DNA from: Acidobacteriota bacterium
GTDB taxonomy: Bacteria; Acidobacteriota; Blastocatellia; Pyrinomonadales; Pyrinomonadaceae
Assembly (NCBI GenBank): GCA_003222975.1
Contig: QHXN01000043.1
Coordinates: 1 to 50,422, forward strand
Length of the DNA: 50,422 nt
Direction of reading: 5' to 3'
Positions 14,689 through 23,208 of the stretch are shown piece after piece (within the stretch, counting starts at the first letter, position 1; each line of letters starts with the position of its first letter). The position numbers and the translations under genes were made by a program. Below the pieces are notes generated by a model. It saw nothing but the letters and a program-made list of their open reading frames with translations, searched no databases and was not told where the DNA came from.

Positions 14689-16962
14689 TTATCTGCCCCC
14701 TTGCAGTAAGGCCGTCGCGCGGTCAATTTCGGCGGCGACCTGTTGGATGGTGCTGGCGGCGACGGTGACCTGCTCGTCGGCCTCCTTCCAGTTGTGCTGC
14801 TCGACGGCCTCGCGTATGCCGGGCAGCGTCTTGACGCCGTAGCCGGTGTAGAAGCCGGGCGCGTAAATCTGGTGCTTGAACCAGGGGCGGCGCGGCAGCC
14901 CCGCGTCGCGCGTCATCGAGTGCTCGACGCCCTTCAGGACTTCGTCGAGCTGGCCTTGCGTCTCGCGCGAGCGCAGACGCTCCTGCGCGGCGGTGCTGTT
15001 CAGAGCCGCCTGGTAATTCTTCGTGCTTTCCTGCAAGCGCGCGAGCGCGTTCTGGAGCGGCGCGAAATTCAGGTAAGGCGCGGGCGCTTCCGCCTTCGGC
15101 GCGACGTAGGTCTCGGTCGGGTCGGAGACGGCGCGGAAAGTCCCTTCGTTGATGCGCCGGTTCTTCTCGGCGATCTCTTCGCGCGTGTCGTCGGCGAGCT
15201 TCGAGACCTCGCGGACGTAGCGCCCGACCGTTTCGGTGAAGTCGCCGAAGGAGAGCGGGAGTGTGTCGGCGTCGGCGAAGCGCAGGACGACGCGGCCCGC
15301 CGTCTCCGAGAGCGCGACGCCGTAGTCGAACGTCGGGTCAATGAAGCGCACGTAGTTGTCGAACGAGTCGTAGATGGAGTGGTACGAGCCTCCGCCGTCC
15401 TCGCCGCCGTAGCCGAGGTTCATGCTCGCGACGCCGAGATGTTGTAGGAAGGGCGTGTAGTCGGAGCCGGAGCCGAGCGCGCCGATTCTAAAGTCCGCGC
15501 GCTCGCGCGCCTCACGTCTTTCGTCCGCGTCGCCGTCGAGGACGCGCCGCGCGCGCAGCCGCTCGCCGACGGAGATTTTCTTCTCCGGGTCAGACACGTC
15601 GTGCGCCGCCTCGTTCATAAACTTTTCGAGCGTATGCGAGCCGCCCACTTCGAGGAAGCCGCGCCCGTTCGAGTCGGAGTTGACGTAGAGAACGGCGTGG
15701 CGGCGCAGCTCGTCCATGTGCGTCTCGACCCACTCGGTCGAGCCGAGGAGGCCCGGCTCCTCTCCGTCCCAGGCGCAGTAGATGATCGTGCGGCGCGGCT
15801 TCCAGCCCGTCCGGGCCAGCTCGCCGAGGGCGCGCGCCTCTTCGAGCATGGCGACCTGGCCGCTGATGGGGTCGTCCGCGCCGTTGACCCACGCGTCGTA
15901 GTGGTTGCCGCGGATGACCCACTCTTCGGGGAGGTCGCCGCCCTTGAGTCGCGCGATCACGTCGTTGACGGGCTTGATGTCCCAGTTGAATTCGAGCTTG
16001 AGGTGGACGGTCGCGGGGCCTGGGCCGAGGTGGTAGGTGACGGGCAGCGCGCCGCGCCAGCCGACGGGCGCGACCGCGCCGCCGAGCGCTTTCAGCAGAG
16101 GCAGCGCGTCGCCGTAGGAGATCGGCAGCACGGGAATCTTCGTGAGCGTGGGCGCACTCTTGATGTCGAGCCGCTTGGCCTCTTTCGTCGCGCCCACATT
16201 GGGCGTCAGCGGGTCGCCGGGGTAGAGCGGCATGTCCGCGACCGAGCCGCGCTGCGCGCCCCACTCGTTTCGGTAAGCGCCCTGCGGGTACACGTCGCCC
16301 TCGAAGTAGCCGTCGTCGCGCGGGTCGGAGTAGATGATGCAGCCGACCGCGCCATGCTCGGCGGCGACCTTCGGCTTGATGCCGCGCCACGAGCCGCCGT
16401 AGCGCGCGATGACGATCTTGCCTTTAACGTCTATGCCGCGCCGGTCGAGTTCGTCGTAGTCCCGCGGCACGCCGTAGTTGACATAGACGAGCTGGCCCGT
16501 CACGTCGCCGTCAATCGAGTAGGCGTTGTAGGTGGGGAGCTGCTCGGAGGTCTGCGCGGAAGTCGAGTCCTCCTTGAGCGGCGGCTCGGCCAGGCGGGCC
16601 GTGTACTTCTCCGGCGCGATCAACTCAAGCAGGCGCGTCTTCGGCGTCGGGAACAGCACGTCGAAGCTCTCGATCTGCGCGTCGTAGCCCCAGGAGCGGA
16701 AGAGGCCGAGCAGGAACTCGGCGTTCTCGCGGTCGTAAGGAGAGCCGACGTGATGGGGCCGGGCCGAGAGGCGCTTCATCCATTCGCGCAAGTCTTCCTT
16801 CCTGAGCAACGCGTCGAAGCGCGCTTCGAGCGCGCGCTCGCGCTCCGCAGACTCGCGGTCGAAGCCCGTCAGGGTTCTGTCGTCGGGCGGCGCGGCCTGC
16901 GCCGGGATGAGAGCGCAGAGCAGGACGAGTGCGGCGATGGGGCGCATGAAGCGAAGACGCAT
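14689..16962 (-). CDS. Secreted M28 metallopeptidase, glutamate carboxypeptidase II type
   Basis: A 757-residue exported zinc peptidase. Residues 1-23 are a signal peptide. A PA (protease-associated) domain (about 130-270) is followed by the M28 catalytic core (about 320-600) with ligand-bearing motifs GNHYDAW, GADDP, WDGEEPGLLGS and the late histidine in GGSYHSIYDSF. A helical TFR-type dimerisation domain covers about 610-757. This is the GCPII/transferrin-receptor layout, acting on C-terminal acidic dipeptides or similar substrates. ATG 16962 has an excellent GGAGG site 5 bases upstream. It probably scavenges peptides in the periplasm or outside the cell. Confidence 0.92.
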   Translation of the reverse strand: MRLRFMRPIAALVLLCALIPAQAAPPDDRTLTGFDRESAERERALEARFDALLRKEDLREWMKRLSARPHHVGSPYDRENAEFLLGLFRSWGYDAQIESFDVLFPTPKTRLLELIAPEKYTARLAEPPLKEDSTSAQTSEQLPTYNAYSIDGDVTGQLVYVNYGVPRDYDELDRRGIDVKGKIVIARYGGSWRGIKPKVAAEHGAVGCIIYSDPRDDGYFEGDVYPQGAYRNEWGAQRGSVADMPLYPGDPLTPNVGATKEAKRLDIKSAPTLTKIPVLPISYGDALPLLKALGGAVAPVGWRGALPVTYHLGPGPATVHLKLEFNWDIKPVNDVIARLKGGDLPEEWVIRGNHYDAWVNGADDPISGQVAMLEEARALGELARTGWKPRRTIIYCAWDGEEPGLLGSTEWVETHMDELRRHAVLYVNSDSNGRGFLEVGGSHTLEKFMNEAAHDVSDPEKKISVGERLRARRVLDGDADERREARERADFRIGALGSGSDYTPFLQHLGVASMNLGYGGEDGGGSYHSIYDSFDNYVRFIDPTFDYGVALSETAGRVVLRFADADTLPLSFGDFTETVGRYVREVSKLADDTREEIAEKNRRINEGTFRAVSDPTETYVAPKAEAPAPYLNFAPLQNALARLQESTKNYQAALNSTAAQERLRSRETQGQLDEVLKGVEHSMTRDAGLPRRPWFKHQIYAPGFYTGYGVKTLPGIREAVEQHNWKEADEQVTVAASTIQQVAAEIDRATALLQGGR

Positions 16963-17082
16963 TGAGACCTCCGGTGTCAGCTCGAACGGCGTGTCTTGTC
17001 GTGGCCTCGCGGACTTTATTACAGAGCGCCCGCAGTATCAAGGAGGAATTTTGCAGCCGGCGTGCGACTGAGGCCGCGCGCT

Positions 17083-18213
17083 TCAGGCGACGACCTGCCG
17101 GAGCGCGGCGAGGAAGGCTTGCATGTCGCCCCTGGTGCCGACGGTGACGCGCATGTGGTTCGGCAGCGAGGGGAAGAATCGCCCCACCTCGATGCCCGCC
17201 CGTCGCATGGCTTCCAGGAGCGGCCTGACCTCGCGGCGCATGTCAATCATCATGAAGTTCGCGGCGGACGGGATGTAAGACAGGCCGAGCTTGTCCAACT
17301 CCGCGCAGACGTATTTTTTGACCTCGCCGTTCAGACGCCGGCCCTGCTCGACGTGCGCCGGGTCGCGCAGGGAAGCGAGCGCGGCGACGAGCGCCATGAT
17401 GTTGACGCTGTCCCAGGATTGGTGCGCGCGCAGGCGCTCGATTGTCGGGCCTTGCGCGACGCAGTAGCCGCAGCGCAGTCCCGCCATGCCGTAAACCTTC
17501 GAGAAGGTGCGCGCCACGATCAGGTTCGGGTAGTCCTGGACGAGCGGGATGACGCTCTCGTAGTCGCCAGACTCGACGTAGTGATAATAAGCCTCGTCAA
17601 CGAGCACGAAGGTCTCGCGCGGCACCTTCGAGAGGAACGCGTGCACCTCGCCCTTCGGCGTGAGGCTCGCGGTCGGGTTGTTGGGGTTGCAGACGTAGAC
17701 GAGCCCGGCGCTGCCCGCCGCGCCCAGCATCTTCGAAAGGTCGTGGCGGTAGTCCGGCGTCAGGCGGACGGCAGTCACCTCGGCGTGGCCGGTGCGCGCG
17801 TGGTGTGCGACGGCCTCGAAAGTCGGGTCGGCGACGACGAGGCCGCGGCCCGGCCCCGTGAAGGCCGCGGCGCTGAGCTTGAGTATCTCGCCGGAGCCGT
17901 CGCCCAGAAGGATTTGGTCGCCGCCGACGCCGTGCAGCTTCGACAACTCGGCGACGAGCGCGTCCTGGTGCTCGTCTGGGTAGCGCCAGGCGAGGCTGAA
18001 AGATTCGGTCATCGCCCTGAGCGCCGCGGGCGAAGGGCCGTAAGGGTTCTCGTTCGAGCTGAGGCGCACGACCGCCGCGGCGGCGCGTGTGACGGGCGGA
18101 CGCAGGCCGCGCGCGTTAAGCGAAAGAGGCGGGCGCAGTGCTGCCAGGGCCGTGCCCGCCCCGAGTATCTGCGTGAACCGGCGGCGAGAGAGCATGTTCG
18201 CTTCCCTTTCCAT
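17083..18213 (-). CDS. Tat-exported HisC-like PLP aminotransferase
   Basis: A 376-residue fold-type I aminotransferase close to histidinol-phosphate aminotransferases: SSNENPYGPS, GDGSGEIL, CNPNNPTAS, the DEAYYHYV aspartate, and the Schiff-base lysine in TFSKVYGMAGLR. Unusually it begins with a twin-arginine signal (SRRRFTQILGAGTALAAL, residues 8-25 from ATG 18213), implying export of the folded, cofactor-loaded enzyme. ATG 18213 has AGAGGTG at suitable spacing; ATG 18195 is an alternative. No histidine biosynthesis genes are adjacent, so the substrate is unknown and biosynthetic HisC is unlikely. Confidence 0.85.
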   Translation of the reverse strand: MEREANMLSRRRFTQILGAGTALAALRPPLSLNARGLRPPVTRAAAAVVRLSSNENPYGPSPAALRAMTESFSLAWRYPDEHQDALVAELSKLHGVGGDQILLGDGSGEILKLSAAAFTGPGRGLVVADPTFEAVAHHARTGHAEVTAVRLTPDYRHDLSKMLGAAGSAGLVYVCNPNNPTASLTPKGEVHAFLSKVPRETFVLVDEAYYHYVESGDYESVIPLVQDYPNLIVARTFSKVYGMAGLRCGYCVAQGPTIERLRAHQSWDSVNIMALVAALASLRDPAHVEQGRRLNGEVKKYVCAELDKLGLSYIPSAANFMMIDMRREVRPLLEAMRRAGIEVGRFFPSLPNHMRVTVGTRGDMQAFLAALRQVVA

Positions 18214-18275
18214 TGTGTCACCTCTTCGGAGTGAATGTATCGGGCGAGGCCGCTTCGACGACGGCCCGGATGTTA

Positions 18276-19511
18276 TCACACAAGTGTCTGCGACTCGCCG
18301 AGCAGGTGAACTACGGTCTCGACGTGGTGCGTCTGCGGAAAGAGGTCGAAGGCGCGCACGGAGGCGACGCGGTAGCCGCCCTCTGCGAATGCGCGCAGGT
18401 CGCGGGCGAGCGTGGCAGGGTCGCAGGAGACGTAGGAGATGCGGCGCGGGCTGAGCGCGACGATGCCGCGCACCGTTTCGGGTTCCGCGCCTGCGCGCGG
18501 GGGGTCGAGGAGGACGAAGTCCGTGTGGCCGAGTCCTTCGGCGTGCCCCGCGAGCCAGTCGGCGACCGCCGAGGTCTCGACGCGCGCGTTCGGGAGCGCG
18601 GCGTCGGCAAGGTTGCGGCGGGCATACTCCGCTGAGGCGGGGTTGCCTTCGACGGCGACGACGCGCGCGAAGCGTCGCGCGAGCGGGAGCGTGAACAGCC
18701 CGACGCCGCTGTAGAGGTCGAGCGCCGTCTCGCCCGCGGCGTCGCCGAGGCCCTCGGCGACGAGCGATTCTAAGAGCGCGTGGTTGATCTGGAAGAAGCA
18801 GCCCGCGCCGAAGCGGTAGCGCTCGCCGCCGACCTCGCGCGACTGCTCGCGCGAGTCCTCCGGCTCGATTGCGGGCGCGAGCGAGACGCCCTCATCGCCC
18901 TCGACGGCCTCGAACTCAAGCGCGTCGTCGGAGAGCCGGCCTTCGCGCATGAGCGCGCGCAGCCGCTGCAAACTATCTTCGACGGCGGGCGCGGCGACCG
19001 GGCACTCGGCGACATCAACGACGCGGTGCGAGCCGCGCTCGTAGTAGCCGAGGAACTTACGCCGCGGGTCGTGCTGCCAGCGCGCGCGCGAGCGGTAGTG
19101 CCAGACTTCGGGCGAGGGCGTGATGGGGATTTCACGGGGCGGCTCGACGCGTGCGACGCGGCGCAGGCAGTCGCGTATGATCTCGACTTTGGCGGCGAGT
19201 TGTGCCTTGTAGTCGAGCTGCTGAAAGTCGCAGCCGCCGCAACGACCGAAGTAAGGGCACGGCGGCTCGACGCGTGCGGGCGACGGTTGAATGATTTCTC
19301 TGATCGAGGCGAAGGCCAGACCGCCGCGCACCGACTCGACGCGGACGAGCGCGCGGTCGCCGGGTGCGGCCAGCGCCACGAACACGGTCTGCCCGCGCGC
19401 GTGCGCCAGCCCCACGCCGCCCGGCAAGATACGCTCGACCGACACGTCAAGCTCCGCCCCCGCGCGCAGTCGCCCGCCCCTCTCCGCCTCCTCGCGCCGA
19501 GTCTGTCTCAT
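18276..19511 (-). CDS. 23S rRNA m5U methyltransferase, RlmD/TrmA family
   Basis: A SAM-dependent methyltransferase that makes 5-methyluridine in rRNA. The 411 residues hold a TRAM domain (about 20-75), an iron-sulfur cysteine cluster (CPYFGRCGGC at about 84-93), a methyltransferase core (LDLYSGVGLFTLPL, then LLDPPRAG) and the catalytic cysteine in SYVSCDPATLARD. The FeS cluster favours RlmD/RlmC-type over TrmA. Oddly, ATG 19511 is preceded directly by a heptamer-repeat arm with no Shine-Dalgarno. A start further inside is possible because the TRAM domain begins near residue 18. The aminotransferase follows after 62 bases. Confidence 0.92.
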   Translation of the reverse strand: MRQTRREEAERGGRLRAGAELDVSVERILPGGVGLAHARGQTVFVALAAPGDRALVRVESVRGGLAFASIREIIQPSPARVEPPCPYFGRCGGCDFQQLDYKAQLAAKVEIIRDCLRRVARVEPPREIPITPSPEVWHYRSRARWQHDPRRKFLGYYERGSHRVVDVAECPVAAPAVEDSLQRLRALMREGRLSDDALEFEAVEGDEGVSLAPAIEPEDSREQSREVGGERYRFGAGCFFQINHALLESLVAEGLGDAAGETALDLYSGVGLFTLPLARRFARVVAVEGNPASAEYARRNLADAALPNARVETSAVADWLAGHAEGLGHTDFVLLDPPRAGAEPETVRGIVALSPRRISYVSCDPATLARDLRAFAEGGYRVASVRAFDLFPQTHHVETVVHLLGESQTLV

Positions 19512-19637
19512 AAAAGCCGTGAACCGTGAACCGTAAACCGTGACAAGAGAAAACCCGTGAGCCGAAAGCTGCGAGCCGTGACATGAGGAAACTGGTTTTA
19601 TCTCATCACGTTTTACGGTTCACGGTTCACGGCTTTT
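19512..19637. repeat. Heptamer inverted-repeat element, CCGTGAA family (copy 2)
   Basis: The 32-bp arms (19512-19543 and 19606-19637) differ at a single position. Each contains CCGTGAA, CCGTGAA, CCGTAAA, CCGTGAC flanked by AAAAG. The element starts at the base next to the methyltransferase start codon and ends 1 base from the stop codon of the neighbouring gene, so it occupies the whole gap. Looser partial units lie in the spacer. Confidence 0.85.
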
Positions 19638-19638
19638 T

Positions 19639-20040
19639 TCAGTACGGGTACTGTTGCTGCTGGCCGGGCGGGTACTGGCTCGCGCCGTACTGCGGCGGCG
19701 GCGGCGAGGTGTAGCCGGCGTCGGCGTTCTCAAGCTCCATCTCCAGCCCGCCGATTATTCCTGCGGCCACGTTGTAGATGAGCGCGCCGATGGCCCCGAA
19801 GATGAAGCCGAGGATGCCGTAGAAGATGGGGATGGCGACCATCATCACCAGGCCGATGACGAGACTGCTCGCCCCCGCCGCGCCCGTGTCGCGGCCCGAC
19901 CCGACCATCATCGCCGCGCCGAAGATGATGAAGATGAGGCCGTAGATGATGCCGAAGATGAGGCCCATGCCCGCCATAACGACCGCGTAAATTTTGGCCG
20001 CGGAGAAGACTCCGAAGCGCTTGATGACCATTTTCGCCAT
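19639..20040 (-). CDS. Small membrane protein, DUF3566-like
   Basis: A 133-residue protein with ATG 20040 preceded by AAGGAG. It has two strongly hydrophobic segments (about 13-45 and 58-95), the second ending in ALIYNVAAGIIGGLEMELE, a pattern reminiscent of DUF3566 membrane proteins. A proline/glutamine/tyrosine-rich tail (PPPPQYGASQYPPGQQ) may be cytosolic and disordered. Function is unknown. It is 26 bases downstream of the next minus-strand gene and is probably co-transcribed with it. Confidence 0.7.
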   Translation of the reverse strand: MAKMVIKRFGVFSAAKIYAVVMAGMGLIFGIIYGLIFIIFGAAMMVGSGRDTGAAGASSLVIGLVMMVAIPIFYGILGFIFGAIGALIYNVAAGIIGGLEMELENADAGYTSPPPPQYGASQYPPGQQQQYPY

Positions 20041-20066
20041 TCGCTGATTCTCCTTTTCGCAGGGGG

Positions 20067-20873
20067 TCAGAGGTAAAACAGACTGAGGCGGGGAACGCCC
20101 GCCGACTCGCGCAGCGCCTTCGCCAGAAGGTTGTCGAGCGTCTGCTCGTAGGTGGCGCGCTCCATGCGGCCACGGTACTGTCGCAACTGCCCCTCGGCCT
20201 CGGCGCGCTTCCCTTCGAGCACTTCGCCTGGGAGCGACGTGCGCAGCGCGCGGTCGAGCAGGGCTTCGAGGTCGGCGAGCGAGCTTTCCAGAAGCTCGGC
20301 GTCGGGCCGCGCCGCGCGCCCGAAGTCCGACGCAAGCTCTTCGAGCCGCGCCGCCGCGCGCGCGAGCGCCTCGCACAATGCGTCGTCGCCTGTCGTCTCC
20401 CTCCTCGCCTCGTGGGCGCGACTGAGTGCCGCGCGGCTCTCAGCGAGGTGTGCCGCGATGACCTCGCGCGGGAACGGCAGACCGCGACTGTCATCCGCGG
20501 CCTCGCCCTTTTCAGCGACGACCGTGTCGCCTGCTTCCGTCGCCGTCGCGCCCGCGCCGCGCCGGGATTCGAGCCACTCGGCGAACTGCGCCTCGACCTC
20601 CTCCTGGCAGTAGAAGAGCGACTTGACGCTCCGGCTGCGCGGGCGCGCCTCGTAGGAGTCGAAGGCGCGCTCGATGCCGCGCAGGACGACGTGGAGCGGG
20701 ACGCCCGCGGCCTTCCAGCTCTCCATCAGAGACCAGTCGAGCGAGCTGACCAAAAGATGCTTACCGCGCCGACGGACGAAGGCGTCCTCGATCTCCGTGA
20801 AATAGTTGAAGTAGTTCAGGCGCGCGCGCTCCGTCGCTTGATCGGCGGCGCGCGCCGCTTCCCCTTTGCTCAT
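20067..20873 (-). CDS. Conserved-looking soluble protein of unknown function
   Basis: A 268-residue protein with no signal or membrane segment. The first 80 residues (LNYFNYFTEIEDAFVRRRG, then LLVSSLDWSLMESW) look like a folded domain with many aromatic residues. The remainder is alanine/glutamate-rich helix, likely coiled coil. I do not recognise a family. It lies between coaX and the small membrane protein on the same strand, and codon use matches its neighbours, so it is very probably a real gene. Confidence 0.7.
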   Translation of the reverse strand: MSKGEAARAADQATERARLNYFNYFTEIEDAFVRRRGKHLLVSSLDWSLMESWKAAGVPLHVVLRGIERAFDSYEARPRSRSVKSLFYCQEEVEAQFAEWLESRRGAGATATEAGDTVVAEKGEAADDSRGLPFPREVIAAHLAESRAALSRAHEARRETTGDDALCEALARAAARLEELASDFGRAARPDAELLESSLADLEALLDRALRTSLPGEVLEGKRAEAEGQLRQYRGRMERATYEQTLDNLLAKALRESAGVPRLSLFYL

Positions 20874-20982
20874 CTCTGATTCTTGGACTGAAGGACGAAC
20901 GATTGCAGGCTTGCGGAAGTATAAAGACCAGCCGAGCCGCTACGCCGCAAGGATGAACAGCCCGCGCCGTTTAGTCAAGGCT

Positions 20983-21759
20983 TTACGCACACGCGCCCCG
21001 GTTCCGCTCGTAAACCAGGCGCAGCCCGTCGAGCGTGAGCGTCTGGTCAACCTCATCTATGAACTCCGAGGCGGTGGCGATGAGCGGGGCGAGGCCGCCC
21101 GTGGCGACGACGCGCGGGCGGCGGCCCAGCTCCTCGATCATGCGCCGGAGGATGCCGTCAACGAGTCCCGCGTAGCCGTAGTAAAGCCCCGACTGGATGG
21201 CCGCGACGGTCGAAGTCCCGATGACGCTGCGGGGGCGCTCGATGCCGACGCGCGGGAGGCGAGCCGCGCGCGCAAACAGAGCATCGGTCGAGACGGAGAT
21301 GCCGGGCGTGATGACGCCGCCGAGGTAGCGCCCGCCCTCTGCGATGACCTCGAAGTTCGTCGCCGTGCCGAAGTCCACGACGACGCAAGGCGCGCCGTAC
21401 TTGTGCACCGCCGCCACCGCGTCAACGATGCGGTCGGCTCCAACGTCCGAGGGCGGGTCGTAGAGTATGGTCAGGCCCGTATCGGTCGCATGATCTATGA
21501 AGAGCGGCGTGAGATGGAAGTAAACTTCCGCCATGCGCTTGAGTGTGTAGTCGAGCTGCGGCACGACCGAGGCGATGGCGACCGCCGTGATGGACTTGAA
21601 GTCGAGTCCGGCGAACGCGAAGAGGTTGCGCGCGTGTACGCCGTACTCGTCAACGGTGCGCGCGCGCTCCGTCGTCAGACGCCAGTGCCAAGCGAGCCGC
21701 TCGCCCTCGAACACGCCGAGCGACGTGTTCGTGTTACCAACGTCCATCACAAGCAACAT
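20983..21759 (-). CDS. coaX: Type III pantothenate kinase
   Basis: CoaX phosphorylates pantothenate in the first step of coenzyme A synthesis and is not inhibited by CoA. The 258-residue length and all motifs fit: DVGNTNT phosphate loop at the N-terminus, GADRIVDAVAA, VVDFGTATNFEVI and GGVITPGI. The start ATG 21759 lies 5 bases from the glycosyltransferase stop, so it is translated from the same message. In many bacteria coaX directly follows birA; here two genes lie between them. Confidence 0.95.
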   Translation of the reverse strand: MLLVMDVGNTNTSLGVFEGERLAWHWRLTTERARTVDEYGVHARNLFAFAGLDFKSITAVAIASVVPQLDYTLKRMAEVYFHLTPLFIDHATDTGLTILYDPPSDVGADRIVDAVAAVHKYGAPCVVVDFGTATNFEVIAEGGRYLGGVITPGISVSTDALFARAARLPRVGIERPRSVIGTSTVAAIQSGLYYGYAGLVDGILRRMIEELGRRPRVVATGGLAPLIATASEFIDEVDQTLTLDGLRLVYERNRGACA

Positions 21760-21764
21760 GCCGT

Positions 21765-23069
21765 CTATCCTCTCAGGACTTCCTCCAACGCATCTGCGGC
21801 GGCGGCAGCGCCGTCCTCCGCCCGCACCCGGCGACTGATCTCCGCGGCGCGTGCAGTATAACTCTCGTCGCTTAAGAGCGCGCGCAATTCTCGCGCCGCC
21901 GTCGCCGCGTTGTACTTAGGGCGCGGCAGCACGCGCCCCGCGCCTGTGCGCGCGACGCGCGCGGCGTTGTCGTACTGGTCGAAGGCGTGCGGGACGATGA
22001 GCGCGGGGCGGCCCGAACGCAGCGTCTGCCCCGTCGTGCCGACGCCGCCTGGGTGGACGACACGGAGCGCGCGCGCGAGCAGCTCGCCGAAGGGCGCGTA
22101 CTCGAAGGCCGCCACCCCACGGGGCAAGGCTTCTGCCGGGCGGTTGCGTTCGTCGCCGATGAGGAGGAGCGCGCGCACGCCCAGCTCGCGCGCCGCGCGG
22201 ATCGAGTCGCGGTAGAAATCCTTCGCCACCCAGAAGGCCGACGAGCCGAGCGTGAAGACGACGGGCGGCTCGCCCGTTTCGAGAAATTCCTCCAACCCGT
22301 ATGGAAGGCCGCGGGGGTCGCCCGCGCGGTCGCGCCGGTCGTAGAAGCAGAAGCCCGTGATGAGGACATTTCGAGGCCAGTCAGGCTGCGGCCCGCCGAG
22401 GACGCGCGAGTACAGCGCGAGCACGAGCGTCGGCGAGTGCTGCGCTTCGAGCAGGGGGTTTCCGCCGCGCGGCAGCCCCAACTCGGCGCGCAAACTATAG
22501 ACCGGCTCGAACAGCGGGTCGAACCTCTTGCGCGCGAGCCACATCACGGCGCGGCTGAGGGCGGGGCTGCGCGCGGTCAGTTTGTGGAGCGGCGGGAATT
22601 GCGGCGGCACGGGCGGGTCATAGTTTGAAAGGAAAGAGCCGGGCGCGAGCACGCTCGACACCCACGGGATGCCGGTCACTTGCGCGACGATGGGGCCGAC
22701 GAAAGGCAGAGGGTGCGTCAGCAAAAGGTCTGCGCCTTCGACCGCGGCGCGCAGGTCTTCATACATCTCGTGCTGGTACGGCAGGATCAAGGTCTTGAGC
22801 AGCGTCTTCGGCCCCGTCCGTTCGTTCACCACCGACTCTACCATCGCGCTCAACTTGTCCGGCTCGTCGTAAGAAGGCATGTCGGGGCGGACGCGGTGCA
22901 GCTCCAATCCCAGCGGCTCTACTTTCTCGCGGTACAACTCGGTGGTCGCGATCACGGGCCGGTGGCCGCGCCGCTTCAACTCAAGCGCGACGGCGATGTA
23001 CGGGTGCAGGTCGCCGAACGAGCCGAACGTCGAGATGACGATTCGCCTGCCTTGAGCGGTTCGGTTCAT
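21765..23069 (-). CDS. UGT/MGT-like glycosyltransferase (GT-B fold)
   Basis: A 434-residue cytosolic enzyme related to macrolide and sterol glycosyltransferases (GT1). The N-terminal domain starts with ISTFGSFGDLHPYIAVALELKRRGH. The C-terminal donor domain has the nucleotide-sugar signature (VVHPGGVGTTGQTLRSGRP, then PHAFDQYDNAARV). The likely acceptor is a lipid or small metabolite such as a carotenoid or polyketide; nothing nearby names it. It sits between the kinase gene (139-base gap) and coaX (5-base gap). Confidence 0.85.
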   Translation of the reverse strand: MNRTAQGRRIVISTFGSFGDLHPYIAVALELKRRGHRPVIATTELYREKVEPLGLELHRVRPDMPSYDEPDKLSAMVESVVNERTGPKTLLKTLILPYQHEMYEDLRAAVEGADLLLTHPLPFVGPIVAQVTGIPWVSSVLAPGSFLSNYDPPVPPQFPPLHKLTARSPALSRAVMWLARKRFDPLFEPVYSLRAELGLPRGGNPLLEAQHSPTLVLALYSRVLGGPQPDWPRNVLITGFCFYDRRDRAGDPRGLPYGLEEFLETGEPPVVFTLGSSAFWVAKDFYRDSIRAARELGVRALLLIGDERNRPAEALPRGVAAFEYAPFGELLARALRVVHPGGVGTTGQTLRSGRPALIVPHAFDQYDNAARVARTGAGRVLPRPKYNAATAARELRALLSDESYTARAAEISRRVRAEDGAAAAADALEEVLRG

Positions 23070-23208
23070 GCGGAATCAGGGGATGCCCCGCGTCGGCCCG
23101 CGGTAACAATGAACGAGCGCCGTCCGGTGAGAGACGGCGTGTGAGCCGCGCCGGGCGGGGCGACGCTCGGTGTGAACTCCCGCGAGCTTGAAGAGAAGCG
23201 TGCCGGTA

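Noticed and set aside
15601..16965. 454-codon plus-strand ORF opposite the M28 peptidase
   Set aside because: Antisense of a gene with complete zinc-ligand motifs and an excellent GGAGG site.
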